Source: Tannerellaceae bacterium
Lineage (GTDB): Bacteria > Bacteroidota > Bacteroidia > Bacteroidales > Tannerellaceae
Direction of reading: 5' to 3'
DNA length: 14,335 nucleotides
Assembly (NCBI GenBank): GCA_031265595.1
Contig: JAISCM010000120.1
Location: forward strand, 1-14,335
Shown: positions 1 to 5,985 of the stretch, piece after piece
How the letters are laid out: each line of letters begins with the position of its first letter
Position numbering within the stretch: the first letter of the stretch is position 1
Program-made: the position numbers and the translations under genes
The notes under the pieces: generated by a model
Databases searched by the model: none
What the model was told of the DNA's origin: nothing
The model's input: only the letters and a program-made list of their open reading frames with translations

Positions 1-66
1 TTATCCTTATCAGCATTTCGGCATCGCTAATATATAGGTTATCCTTATCAGCATTTTGGCATCGCT
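1..66. repeat. 38-bp tandem repeat, about 1.7 copies
   Basis: The 28-base block at 1-28 returns at 39-66 with one substitution (a C to T change in the middle), so the period is 38 bp. A shorter echo, TTATCGGCAT, follows at 75-84. The array begins exactly at the window edge and may extend to the left. It is non-coding and its role is unknown. Confidence 0.7.
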
Positions 67-87
67 CCCAAACGTTATCGGCATATA

Positions 88-318
88 AGCCACAGCGTGG
101 CTCGTTCCTGAAGGGAACAAAGAACTTAGGATAGGGTTTCAACCTTATCAAACGATTGCGTCCCCAATTCTTCACCCTGCAAGGGTGTAATAAACAACAT
201 CGTCATCTTATTATCACGCCCTTTCAGGGCTATGAGGTGGGGTGACGCATCCGGTAAATAGGGTTGAAACCCTATTCTAAGCTCTCTGTTCCTTTCAGGA
301 ATCAGCCACGCTGTGGCT
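88..318. repeat. Composite inverted repeat with internal hairpins (REP/BIME- or MITE-like)
   Basis: The 15-mer AGCCACAGCGTGGCT at 88-102 has its exact reverse complement at 304-318, and each copy is itself a 6-bp-stem palindrome. Inward from these the two arms (88-147 and 257-318) continue as imperfect reverse complements of about 60 bp. The interior holds further short hairpins: 173-187 (CACCCT-GCA-AGGGTG), 218-230 (GCCCT-TTC-AGGGC) and 257-276 (two 9-bp arms with a 2-base loop). No gene is present. This clustered arrangement resembles bacterial REP/BIME intergenic elements or a small non-autonomous element; that class assignment is inference. Confidence 0.65.
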
Positions 319-347
319 GGCGTGGGATTGTAGAGTTGTTCCCAAAT

Positions 348-413
348 GCCGGAAATCCAAATCTCCGGCGAAAGGAATCAGTTGCCTGCTCAGGTTTTAT
401 CCATGCAGGCAAC
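348..413. repeat. Two further hairpins downstream of the secreted-protein gene
   Basis: There are two perfect stems: GCCGGA/TCCGGC at 348-353 and 364-369, and GTTGCCTGC/GCAGGCAAC at 381-389 and 405-413. They lie past the stop codon of the minus-strand gene ending at 465. Neither has a T-run on the minus strand, so I do not call them intrinsic terminators; they may stabilise the mRNA 3' end or belong to the palindrome cluster next to them. Confidence 0.45.
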
Positions 414-464
414 CGGGTATTGCCGTAACTTTGTAATGTTAAACAATTTGTACGGTGGTTGTTG

Positions 465-959
465 TTAGAATATCGGAATGTCATCGCCAATTTTTTTTTC
501 GGGGCCATCGGTGCGGATATATTCAAATCCATAAAATGTCATACCGTGCATTGTTCTAGGCGGTTGTTGCATTTCGCTGAAATTGGAACTGAAATAATAA
601 CAGTTACCTGCCCATACCTCTATCATTTGAGTACTGCCCAAAGGGGAAAACATATTTCCGGGCGTGTATTGCATAGTTGTTTTTTTATCTTCATAAACGT
701 GTGTTCCATTTTGTGTTTTTCTGTAGTAGTAATTAGATGTCATGGGATAGGTATTAGTGCGTTTATACCCATTCTCGTCTGACTCATAACAAATACCTTT
801 GTCATTGATAAAAGTAACCCACATACCTCCGCTTCCGTCTATTTTACTTTTCACCCCATTTGCATCAATATTGACAACTGCTTTGTAATAATACGTCTGC
901 CCATAACTATATGAAAAGGCCAGACTTAGAAATACGAATAATAAAAAGATCTTTTTCAT
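465..959 (-). CDS. Secreted hypothetical protein, short paralogue of its upstream neighbour
   Basis: This is a 164-residue protein I do not recognise by family. Residues 1-20 form a clear Sec signal peptide (Lys-Lys, a hydrophobic run, then SYSYG before Gln21), with no lipobox, so the mature protein is probably periplasmic or exported. It starts at an ATG. The mature N-terminus (YYYKAVV, then GSG, WVTFINDKG, CYESD) parallels the N-terminal part of the protein encoded at 994-1704 (RYYKQIK, GSGQFITFNDKG, CYDSD), so the two are probably tandem paralogues. This copy lacks the other's linker and cysteine cluster. The rest is rich in Tyr, Asn and Thr, consistent with a small beta domain. The gene begins 34 bp after its neighbour ends, with no promoter motif seen between them, so they are probably co-transcribed. 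Function is unknown. Confidence 0.8.
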   Translation of the reverse strand: MKKIFLLFVFLSLAFSYSYGQTYYYKAVVNIDANGVKSKIDGSGGMWVTFINDKGICYESDENGYKRTNTYPMTSNYYYRKTQNGTHVYEDKKTTMQYTPGNMFSPLGSTQMIEVWAGNCYYFSSNFSEMQQPPRTMHGMTFYGFEYIRTDGPEKKIGDDIPIF

Positions 960-993
960 TGTGGTAAAATTTATATGTTAAACATGATTCGTT

Positions 994-1704
994 CTATTCA
1001 TAAACGGTTTCGTAGCTGCCTTTGGTCACTGTGCCTGTGCCGTTGCATTTAGTGCATTTTCCATTGGTGCAATTTCCACAGTCGTCGTATTTTTGTGTGT
1101 AGATAGAGATAACGGTGCCTCTGCCGTTGCAGGTGCTGCAATTGCCCGAACGATAGCATTGAGGGCAGCTTTCTTCTCGTGTAACATATTTTTGCTTTGA
1201 TGTTTTCCCTCTTTCAATCGGATTTACCGGATTTACCGGATTTACTGGGTTTACCGGGTTTATAATAACTGGATTTGGCGCCGGCGTTGTCCCGGATTGC
1301 CTGATCAAAGCGCAGGTAGTTACATTGGCAGGCGGCGTTGTCCGGACGTAAACGTATGTGGTGCCGCTTTCTTCTACAATAATATTCAGCCGATTGTAGT
1401 TTTCTGTGAAGATATACATCGCCTCGCCCCAATAACTGCTGCCTGAATAGTAGACCCGTTCGGCCGTTGTTTTTCCGAGTTTGAGAAAGCCGTTTTTGAC
1501 GGTGTAGCTTGATTTGTCTGAATCGTAACAGCCCTTGTCGTTGAACGTTATAAACTGTCCGCTTCCGTTTCCTGTTTGCTCCTTACGGTCTTTTGTGATG
1601 ATCTTTATTTGTTTGTAGTAGCGTGTTACCGTATTGTCCGCCAACAGGGATGTACCTCTAAAAAGAGTGATACAGAGGATACAAAATGCAATTACTTTTT
1701 TCAT
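994..1704 (-). CDS. Secreted protein with Asn-Pro-Val linker and DnaJ-type cysteine-rich zinc finger
   Basis: This 236-residue protein has three visible parts. Residues 1-22 are a Sec signal peptide. Residues about 25-135 are a domain shared with the downstream gene product (YYK, GSGQFITFNDKG, CYDSD). Residues about 148-162 are an NPV-repeat linker. The C-terminus (180-224) is a cysteine cluster with CPQC, CSTCNGRG, CGNC and CTKCNGTG (Cys 180, 183, 189, 192, 209, 212, 217, 220). In DnaJ/Hsp40, four CxxCxGxG units bind two zinc ions; here only the second and fourth pairs keep the full GxG. There is no J domain, so it is not a co-chaperone in the usual sense. A zinc-binding or protein-binding role outside the cytoplasm is inference. 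It starts at an ATG and probably heads a two-gene operon. Confidence 0.8.
   Translation of the reverse strand: MKKVIAFCILCITLFRGTSLLADNTVTRYYKQIKIITKDRKEQTGNGSGQFITFNDKGCYDSDKSSYTVKNGFLKLGKTTAERVYYSGSSYWGEAMYIFTENYNRLNIIVEESGTTYVYVRTTPPANVTTCALIRQSGTTPAPNPVIINPVNPVNPVNPVNPIERGKTSKQKYVTREESCPQCYRSGNCSTCNGRGTVISIYTQKYDDCGNCTNGKCTKCNGTGTVTKGSYETVYE
1220..1264. repeat. 9-bp tandem repeat encoding the NPV linker
   Basis: Five consecutive 9-bp units (GGATTTACC or close variants on the plus strand) encode Asn-Pro-Val on the minus strand. Because the unit is a multiple of three, gain or loss of copies would change linker length without shifting the frame. The last unit is degenerate. Confidence 0.85.
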
Positions 1705-1838
1705 CTTTCGTATAGTTTATAGTTGTGAATAGTTATTATAAAATGATTTATAAATATATCCCTCGCAAATGCAACCATACGAAAAAAGCGTGTAACCGTT
1801 CGTTGATTGCTTATATCACTCCGATAGCCGACCAAAGC

Positions 1839-1912
1839 TTAGTAGGTAGATAAGCACGAACAGTTCACGCCCATAAGCGTGAACTTTCGCAACCTTATTC
1901 TTACCTACTTAA
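1839..1912. repeat. Nested inverted repeat (large imperfect cruciform)
   Basis: The centre is a perfect hairpin: AGTTCACGC at 1862-1870 pairs with GCGTGAACT at 1877-1885 around a 6-base loop. The flanks also pair imperfectly: TTAGTAGGTAGATAAG at 1839-1854 against 1893-1912, with CGAA/TTCG between. Total arm length is about 35 bases with a few bulges. There is no T-run to make it an intrinsic terminator. It could be a protein-binding or recombination site, or a palindromic repeat element; the sequence does not decide. Confidence 0.55.
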
Positions 1913-2132
1913 TAAATTGGCCGTTTACGGAGTACAGAATAAGAGCTAAAGCTCAAATATGTTTAATCAGATATGTATATTCTATCCGTACATTCTATTA
2001 TTGTTTTAATTCAGATGTAAAGATACTATATTTACAGGAAATCAACAAAATAAAAATGGAATGGTATTTTTATTAGAAAGAAGAAGTGTTTGTCTTTTCG
2101 CGGCTCCTGCTCCCGGTAAGCCTGCCTGCATT

Positions 2133-2173
2133 GTTCCACCCAGGCTCGTTTCCTTTCACCTGTGTTCGTAGGG
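2133..2173. repeat. Dispersed repeat, copy 1
   Basis: This stretch aligns with 14067-14106 at about 35 of 40 aligned positions with one gap, including the shared core TTTCCTTTCACC. Both copies lie in non-coding DNA about 12 kb apart. On the minus strand both read as a peptide containing VKGNEPG, so small spurious ORFs are expected wherever the element occurs. Confidence 0.6.
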
Positions 2174-2267
2174 TGGGGGAAGTATAGCCGATGCTGTAGC
2201 CACTCTGTCTCATCATTTTAGTTGTTTGTATAGAATGATTTAGCGCTTTGCTCACCACCCTTTGAGA

Positions 2268-2350
2268 CTTTCACAGCTGTGAAAGGAGCGTTTCACAGCT
2301 GTGAAAGGAATGTTTCACAGTTGTGAAAGGAGTCTTTCACAGTTGTGAAA
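2268..2350. repeat. Four 16-bp palindromes at exact 22-bp spacing
   Basis: Perfect palindromes TTTCACAGCTGTGAAA occupy 2269-2284 and 2291-2306; near-palindromes TTTCACAGTTGTGAAA (one central change) occupy 2313-2328 and 2335-2350. The step is 22 bp each time, about two helical turns, so all copies face the same side of the helix. The 6-bp spacers differ (GGAGCG, GGAATG, GGAGTC). The array lies downstream of folB and far upstream of the secreted pair. It could be a set of operators for a dimeric regulator, or a short tandem repeat element. Confidence 0.8.
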
Positions 2351-2432
2351 CGCTTAAAGGTATGGCGCAACGACACGAAATGGGTATGTACAAAGTCATA
2401 AAATTATACATAGTCGGCATCTGTAGTGTGTT

Positions 2433-2448
2433 AAAGTAGGGCTACTTT
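2433..2448 (-). terminator. Weak hairpin at the folB stop codon
   Basis: AAAGTAG at 2433-2439 pairs perfectly with CTACTTT at 2442-2448. On the minus strand it overlaps the folB TAA and is followed by AACAC instead of a T-run, so terminator function is doubtful. Confidence 0.25.
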
Positions 2449-2809
2449 ATGGATAAGTCTCTTCAAGGACAACTGAAGCGCTGTGGATATCGCCGCCTAT
2501 AGGGGGATTTACTTTGGCGATGGATAATTGAACTCCTGTCAGTTGGGGGAAATGGCGCTTGAGGGAATGGAGGACCCTTCCGGCCACATGTTCCAGCAGT
2601 TTAGACGGAATGGCCATCTCTTCTTTGATTACCGTATACGCGGCGGCATAGTCTATCGTATCGTTTAAGTTGTCGCTTTCCATTGCTTTAGCCAGCGGAA
2701 CGGTGAGGGCTACCGTTAGTATATACTGATTGCCCACGCGTGTTTCCTGGGGCAAAACGCCATGATACGCATAAAATTTCAGTTCCCGGAGTTCTATCTT
2801 ACTATTCAT
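2447..2809 (-). CDS. folB: Dihydroneopterin aldolase
   Basis: FolB cleaves 7,8-dihydroneopterin to 6-hydroxymethyl-7,8-dihydropterin and glycolaldehyde in tetrahydrofolate synthesis, in the cytoplasm. The 120-residue length is normal for the family, which forms ring-shaped octamers. The expected residues are in place: Glu22 in QETRVGN, Tyr54 in DYAAAY, Glu73 in LLEHVA (pterin anchor) and Lys99 in IAKVNPP. The N-terminus (IELRELKFYAYHGVLPQE) is the typical family opening. It starts at an ATG. It is transcribed divergently from the bactofilin gene with a 102-bp spacer containing a candidate -7 box on each strand. No other folate genes are adjacent. Confidence 0.95.
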   Translation of the reverse strand: MNSKIELRELKFYAYHGVLPQETRVGNQYILTVALTVPLAKAMESDNLNDTIDYAAAYTVIKEEMAIPSKLLEHVAGRVLHSLKRHFPQLTGVQLSIAKVNPPIGGDIHSASVVLEETYP

Positions 2810-2855
2810 ATTTAGGATAATTAAGAGGTAAAAGTAAGCAAAGAGCCTTATAGTA

Positions 2856-2863
2856 CAAAAATA
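2856..2863 (-). promoter_or_regulatory. Candidate -7 box for folB
   Basis: The minus strand reads TATTTTTG, which fits the Bacteroidetes TAnnTTTG -7 consensus, 46 bases upstream of the folB ATG. A TTTG lies at 2881-2878 but only 14 bp away, shorter than the usual 19-21, so the -33 element is uncertain. Confidence 0.4.
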
Positions 2864-2869
2864 TAATTT

Positions 2870-2877
2870 TATATTTG
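2870..2877 (+). promoter_or_regulatory. Candidate -7 box for the bactofilin gene
   Basis: TATATTTG is a perfect TAnnTTTG match, 34 bases before the ATG at 2912. No clear TTTG is found about 19 bp upstream. It lies 6 bp from the candidate folB box on the other strand, so the two promoters would be back to back. Confidence 0.45.
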
Positions 2878-2911
2878 CAAATTATCGTAAACATACACAC
2901 ATTATATTTAT

Positions 2912-3280
2912 ATGAAGATCAAATTTAAAGAAGAAATTCCTTCTACCGGATTACACAACATATTGGGCGTTGGCACAACTGTGAAAGGAGATATTATTAC
3001 AGACGGTGATTTCCGCTTGAACGGCCGGGTGGAAGGAAATATAAACTGTGCTGCCAAGATAGTGATAGGCCCTAAAGGGCATATTGATGGGGATATCGTG
3101 TCTGTAAATGCTGAGATCTTAGGAACGGTGGTAGGTAGTATCCGCACCAGTGGGGCATTGGTATTAAAAGCGTCTTCTATCGTAACGGGCGATATTTATG
3201 CACAAACATTGGAGATTGAACCGAACGCAAAGTTCAGTGGCGTATGCAATATGCTGCCGGCTGAAAGTAAAGGCGAATAA
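2912..3280 (+). CDS. Bactofilin-family polymer-forming cytoskeletal protein
   Basis: Bactofilins assemble without nucleotide into filaments of a right-handed beta-helix and often act with peptidoglycan enzymes in cell shape. The 122-residue protein has the typical layout: a short charged N-terminal tail (1-17), a beta-helix core of about residues 18-112, and a short C-terminal tail. The core shows periodic rungs: KGDIITDG (25-32), GHIDGDIVS (56-64), LGTVVGSI (70-77) and TGDIYAQTLEIEP (92-104). There is no transmembrane segment; the early GLHNILGVGT may be part of a membrane-targeting motif but this is uncertain. It is the only plus-strand gene, divergent from folB and convergent with malQ, whose stop codon lies 5 bp away. 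No wall hydrolase is adjacent. Confidence 0.92.
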   Translation: MKIKFKEEIPSTGLHNILGVGTTVKGDIITDGDFRLNGRVEGNINCAAKIVIGPKGHIDGDIVSVNAEILGTVVGSIRTSGALVLKASSIVTGDIYAQTLEIEPNAKFSGVCNMLPAESKGE

Positions 3281-3289
3281 CGCCCTTAC
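3267..3289. terminator. Hairpin shared by the 3' ends of two convergent genes
   Basis: GTAAAGGCG (3267-3275) pairs with CGCCCTTAC (3281-3289) with one mismatch and a 5-base loop. The stem spans the bactofilin stop codon and the last codon plus stop of malQ. There is no T-run on either side, so efficient intrinsic termination is uncertain, though a shared hairpin at a convergent junction is plausible. Confidence 0.35.
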
Positions 3290-5985
3290 CTTCGTCCGCT
3301 ATTTACTATCATGGAAACGACTATTTCATTCAGACTGTTGGCTTTCATCAAATCTTCTATTGTGAGATGCATACGGTAACGCCAGTAATGGGTGGGGTTT
3401 GCCGGTACATTAATCCGCTCTGAACCATAATCTTCCTGCTTTACGGAATCATCCGTAGCCAACCAATCCTGTATCGGGAAAATAGCAAGTATAGACGGGC
3501 TGTTGAGGTGGTTTTCTATCATGCGCCGCGCTATGTCTGCCGTACATTCGCCTGGGGCGTCGCCCGGCAGGTGTAATACATTTGTATAATAGCGTTGTGT
3601 CTTTGCGGCATCTTCTTTCCACCAGTTCCGTAGTGGAGACATATCGTGGGTAGAGGTAGTGCAGACCGACAGGTAAGGCAAATGAAGTAAATCGGTAAAC
3701 TCATGCTCCGGGGCTTTGGGCATTCGTTCTATCTCCAGGCTAAGTATCTGTAACGTATTCATTACTTCCGGCACCGATTCGGGGATCATTCCCAAATCTT
3801 CACCGCACACCAGCATTTGTGTGGAATTGATCAACGGGGTAAGCCGTTTAAAGGCTTGCTGCTTCCAGAAGTCGTTATGCCGGTGGTAGAAGAAATCCCA
3901 GTACAGGCGATCGAAAGCATACCGGGCAGACTCATCCAGTTCGTGGTAGATATAGGACTGGCTGGCTGATATCCTCGGATGAAAGCGGCCCTTATCATAA
4001 GGGTCTCGCAAGAAGAGCGCTTCGTTCGCGATCGACAGCAAACCGTCTCTTACGCGGAGCATCCTTTCATCCGTGTGGCCGGAGAACCGTTCTTCTATTT
4101 TCCTTTGCGTATCACAGAAAGGCTTTAGCACAAAATGATTGGCAGACGACTGGGCGAGGTAAGAGCTTTCTACTTCATCGGCCAAATCGCCAAATAACCC
4201 GGGGAGATACTGCTTATTGATATGGGCCGTAGTAAAACGCGCTTCATTAAATACAAGGCCGTATTGCTCTATTTCGTCTTTCGATAAAGGCAGGGCCGGG
4301 CTGAAGTGGCCGCACAATCCCTGTACGAAGTCTACCGGGATTTCCCAGATACGGAAAAAACCTAAAATATGGTCGATACGGAAACAATCAAAATAGTCGC
4401 TTAATTTGGCAAACCGCTTTTTCCACCAGGCAAAACCGTCTTTTTCCATTACATCCCAATTATAGGTGGGGAACGTCCAGTTTTGTCCGGTCATTGAGAA
4501 GTCGTCGGGCGGAGCGCCGGCTTGTCCGTGGTGGTTGAAGTAGTGCGGTTCGGTCCATACTTCCACACTGTTGCGGTTTACGCCGATAGGCAGATCCCCT
4601 TTCAGTACGACGCCTTTTTCCCTTGCATAAGCAGAAACGGTTTTAAACTGACTGTGCAACACAAATTGCATGAAGAAGGTAAACGACAGTTCGGGCCAGG
4701 CCTCATTCGTTTCGTTGCATAGGTTATCGATCCGCGACTTATCATATACGCTATTCCCTTCCCAGGCTGAAAAATCTGTTGTATGATACGTATCCCTGAA
4801 GTAGGAGTAGGCGGCATAAGGTATCAGCCAATGGGCATTATCGGCAAAGAACTGTTTATACCCGGGCGTTTCGAGTAATAGCTTGCCTTCCTGCTCAAAA
4901 AACAGCCGGCAATACGCCATCTTATGCTTCATCACCGCCTCGTAATCTACAAATGGCTTGCGATTCAGCTCTCGCTGCTTTTCTTCAAAGAAAGAAGCCT
5001 TTCCCGGATCGGCCAGCTTCCCCATCCACAGCAAACTCACATAGATAGGATGTAAGGCATATACAGAGATGGCGCTGTAAGGATACGAATCCGTCCGGGT
5101 ATGCGTAGCCGTCGTATCATTTACCGGCAATACCTGTATGATATGTTGATGGGTCTGCTTTATCCAATCTACAAAAAGGTGCAGGTCTCTCAGATCGCCA
5201 ACGCCAAAGCTGCCTTCGGAACGTAGAGAGAAGACGGGTACTACCGTACCGGTAGTTTTCCATCCGGGCAGGTAGTCGTGAAAGTACTGGCAGGAAACAC
5301 AGATGGCTTCCTTTTCTCCCGGAGGGGGGATGCGATGCAACACACGGTTATCCCCCGGCTCCCAGCAGGCAAGCGCATGCGTGTCTGCATCCATCTCCAA
5401 AAACTTATATTCCAATGGATATTGAATGGCGTCTATATCCAGGGCGATATGCCATTCAGGGAAGGTGTCTGAGCGTAACATCAAGGCTTTCGCAGGATCC
5501 CAGTTGCCTAAACATGCCTGATTGCCGGCCACGGCCAGGGCCCGGTTTCTCTCTATGCAGGGAGCAGTAAGCTTGATAATAAGTTGCCGGCTACCGCTTA
5601 CACCCTTTTCATCCATACAGCAGGGACGGGCAAACAGGCTCCGGGTAAAGGCGGAAGTATAGAAAGCCAAGTGCGCAGGACGCGTCTGCCAGTAATCATA
5701 TAAGGTATACGCTTCAAACCGGTTGTCTACTATAAGATGATGGTTCCTTTCCCACTCCTCAGCCAGTGGCCGGCCATTCGCGCTTACAACGTACCGGTAG
5801 GCTATCCGCCCGGTATCCGGCGGAATATCTACCTGCAAATGCCAGTTGCCGTCTCCTATATAATTCATCTCCCGGGCCAATACCGCCTCCCAGTTGCCGA
5901 GCGCCGGTATGGAGCCGGAAATGTATACCTTTTCTCCCCAGGCCGTATGGAAGTTTATATGGAATGATACGCTTATCAGCCGCAT
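3286..5985 (-). CDS. malQ: 4-alpha-glucanotransferase (amylomaltase), DPE2-like, with tandem CBM20 domains
   Basis: This GH77 enzyme transfers alpha-1,4-glucan segments between maltooligosaccharides or glycogen and glucose. With the ATG at 5985 it has 899 residues. Two N-terminal CBM20-type starch-binding domains are visible (about 1-97, with WGEKVYISGSIPALGNW; about 133-237, with ACLGNWDPAKAL). The GH77 domain follows (about 245-890) with KGDLPIGV, GAPPDDFSMTGQNW, nucleophile Asp538 in FRIDHILGF, acid/base Glu729 in CGEDLGMIP and Asp781 in STHDMSPLR. The first two catalytic residues are 191 apart, against 47 in Thermus amylomaltase, matching the insertion of plant DPE2. The frame is open for 48 more codons upstream, but these lie inside the reductase gene and before the CBM20 start. 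A GGAG at 5996-5993 sits 7 bases ahead of the ATG. The 10-bp overlap suggests translational coupling. Confidence 0.95.
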   Translation of the reverse strand: MRLISVSFHINFHTAWGEKVYISGSIPALGNWEAVLAREMNYIGDGNWHLQVDIPPDTGRIAYRYVVSANGRPLAEEWERNHHLIVDNRFEAYTLYDYWQTRPAHLAFYTSAFTRSLFARPCCMDEKGVSGSRQLIIKLTAPCIERNRALAVAGNQACLGNWDPAKALMLRSDTFPEWHIALDIDAIQYPLEYKFLEMDADTHALACWEPGDNRVLHRIPPPGEKEAICVSCQYFHDYLPGWKTTGTVVPVFSLRSEGSFGVGDLRDLHLFVDWIKQTHQHIIQVLPVNDTTATHTRTDSYPYSAISVYALHPIYVSLLWMGKLADPGKASFFEEKQRELNRKPFVDYEAVMKHKMAYCRLFFEQEGKLLLETPGYKQFFADNAHWLIPYAAYSYFRDTYHTTDFSAWEGNSVYDKSRIDNLCNETNEAWPELSFTFFMQFVLHSQFKTVSAYAREKGVVLKGDLPIGVNRNSVEVWTEPHYFNHHGQAGAPPDDFSMTGQNWTFPTYNWDVMEKDGFAWWKKRFAKLSDYFDCFRIDHILGFFRIWEIPVDFVQGLCGHFSPALPLSKDEIEQYGLVFNEARFTTAHINKQYLPGLFGDLADEVESSYLAQSSANHFVLKPFCDTQRKIEERFSGHTDERMLRVRDGLLSIANEALFLRDPYDKGRFHPRISASQSYIYHELDESARYAFDRLYWDFFYHRHNDFWKQQAFKRLTPLINSTQMLVCGEDLGMIPESVPEVMNTLQILSLEIERMPKAPEHEFTDLLHLPYLSVCTTSTHDMSPLRNWWKEDAAKTQRYYTNVLHLPGDAPGECTADIARRMIENHLNSPSILAIFPIQDWLATDDSVKQEDYGSERINVPANPTHYWRYRMHLTIEDLMKANSLNEIVVSMIVNSGRR

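Larger units (their letters stand above)
1705..2446. other. Long non-coding stretch between the secreted pair and folB
   Basis: I find no convincing gene in these 742 bp. The small open frames on either strand have no family features and overlap repeats. From about 1710 to 1800 and from 1915 to 2080 the sequence is AT-rich with nothing recognisable. No TAnnTTTG box in the right orientation was found upstream of the gene starting at 1704. The stretch holds the nested inverted repeat (1839-1912), a dispersed-repeat copy (2133-2173) and the 22-bp palindrome array (2268-2350), listed separately. Confidence 0.6.

Noticed and set aside
1..60. DnaA boxes in the TTATCCTTA repeats
   Set aside because: Each differs from TTATCCACA at two positions within a simple tandem repeat, far from dnaA.
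994..1704. True DnaJ/Hsp40 co-chaperone
   Set aside because: There is no J domain or HPD motif, and an export signal is present; only the cysteine-rich module resembles DnaJ.
1879..2076. 65-codon plus-strand open frame
   Set aside because: It begins inside the nested inverted repeat, has no promoter or ribosome-binding site, no recognisable motif and a composition typical of translated AT-rich spacer.
2073..2258. 61-codon minus-strand open frame
   Set aside because: It spans the dispersed repeat, and its recognisable peptide (VKGNEPG) arises from that repeat, as in the copy near 14067.
2268..2350. CRISPR array
   Set aside because: The repeat is a 16-bp palindrome with 6-bp near-constant spacers at a 22-bp period; CRISPR arrays have longer repeats and unique spacers of about 30 bp. 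No cas gene is present.
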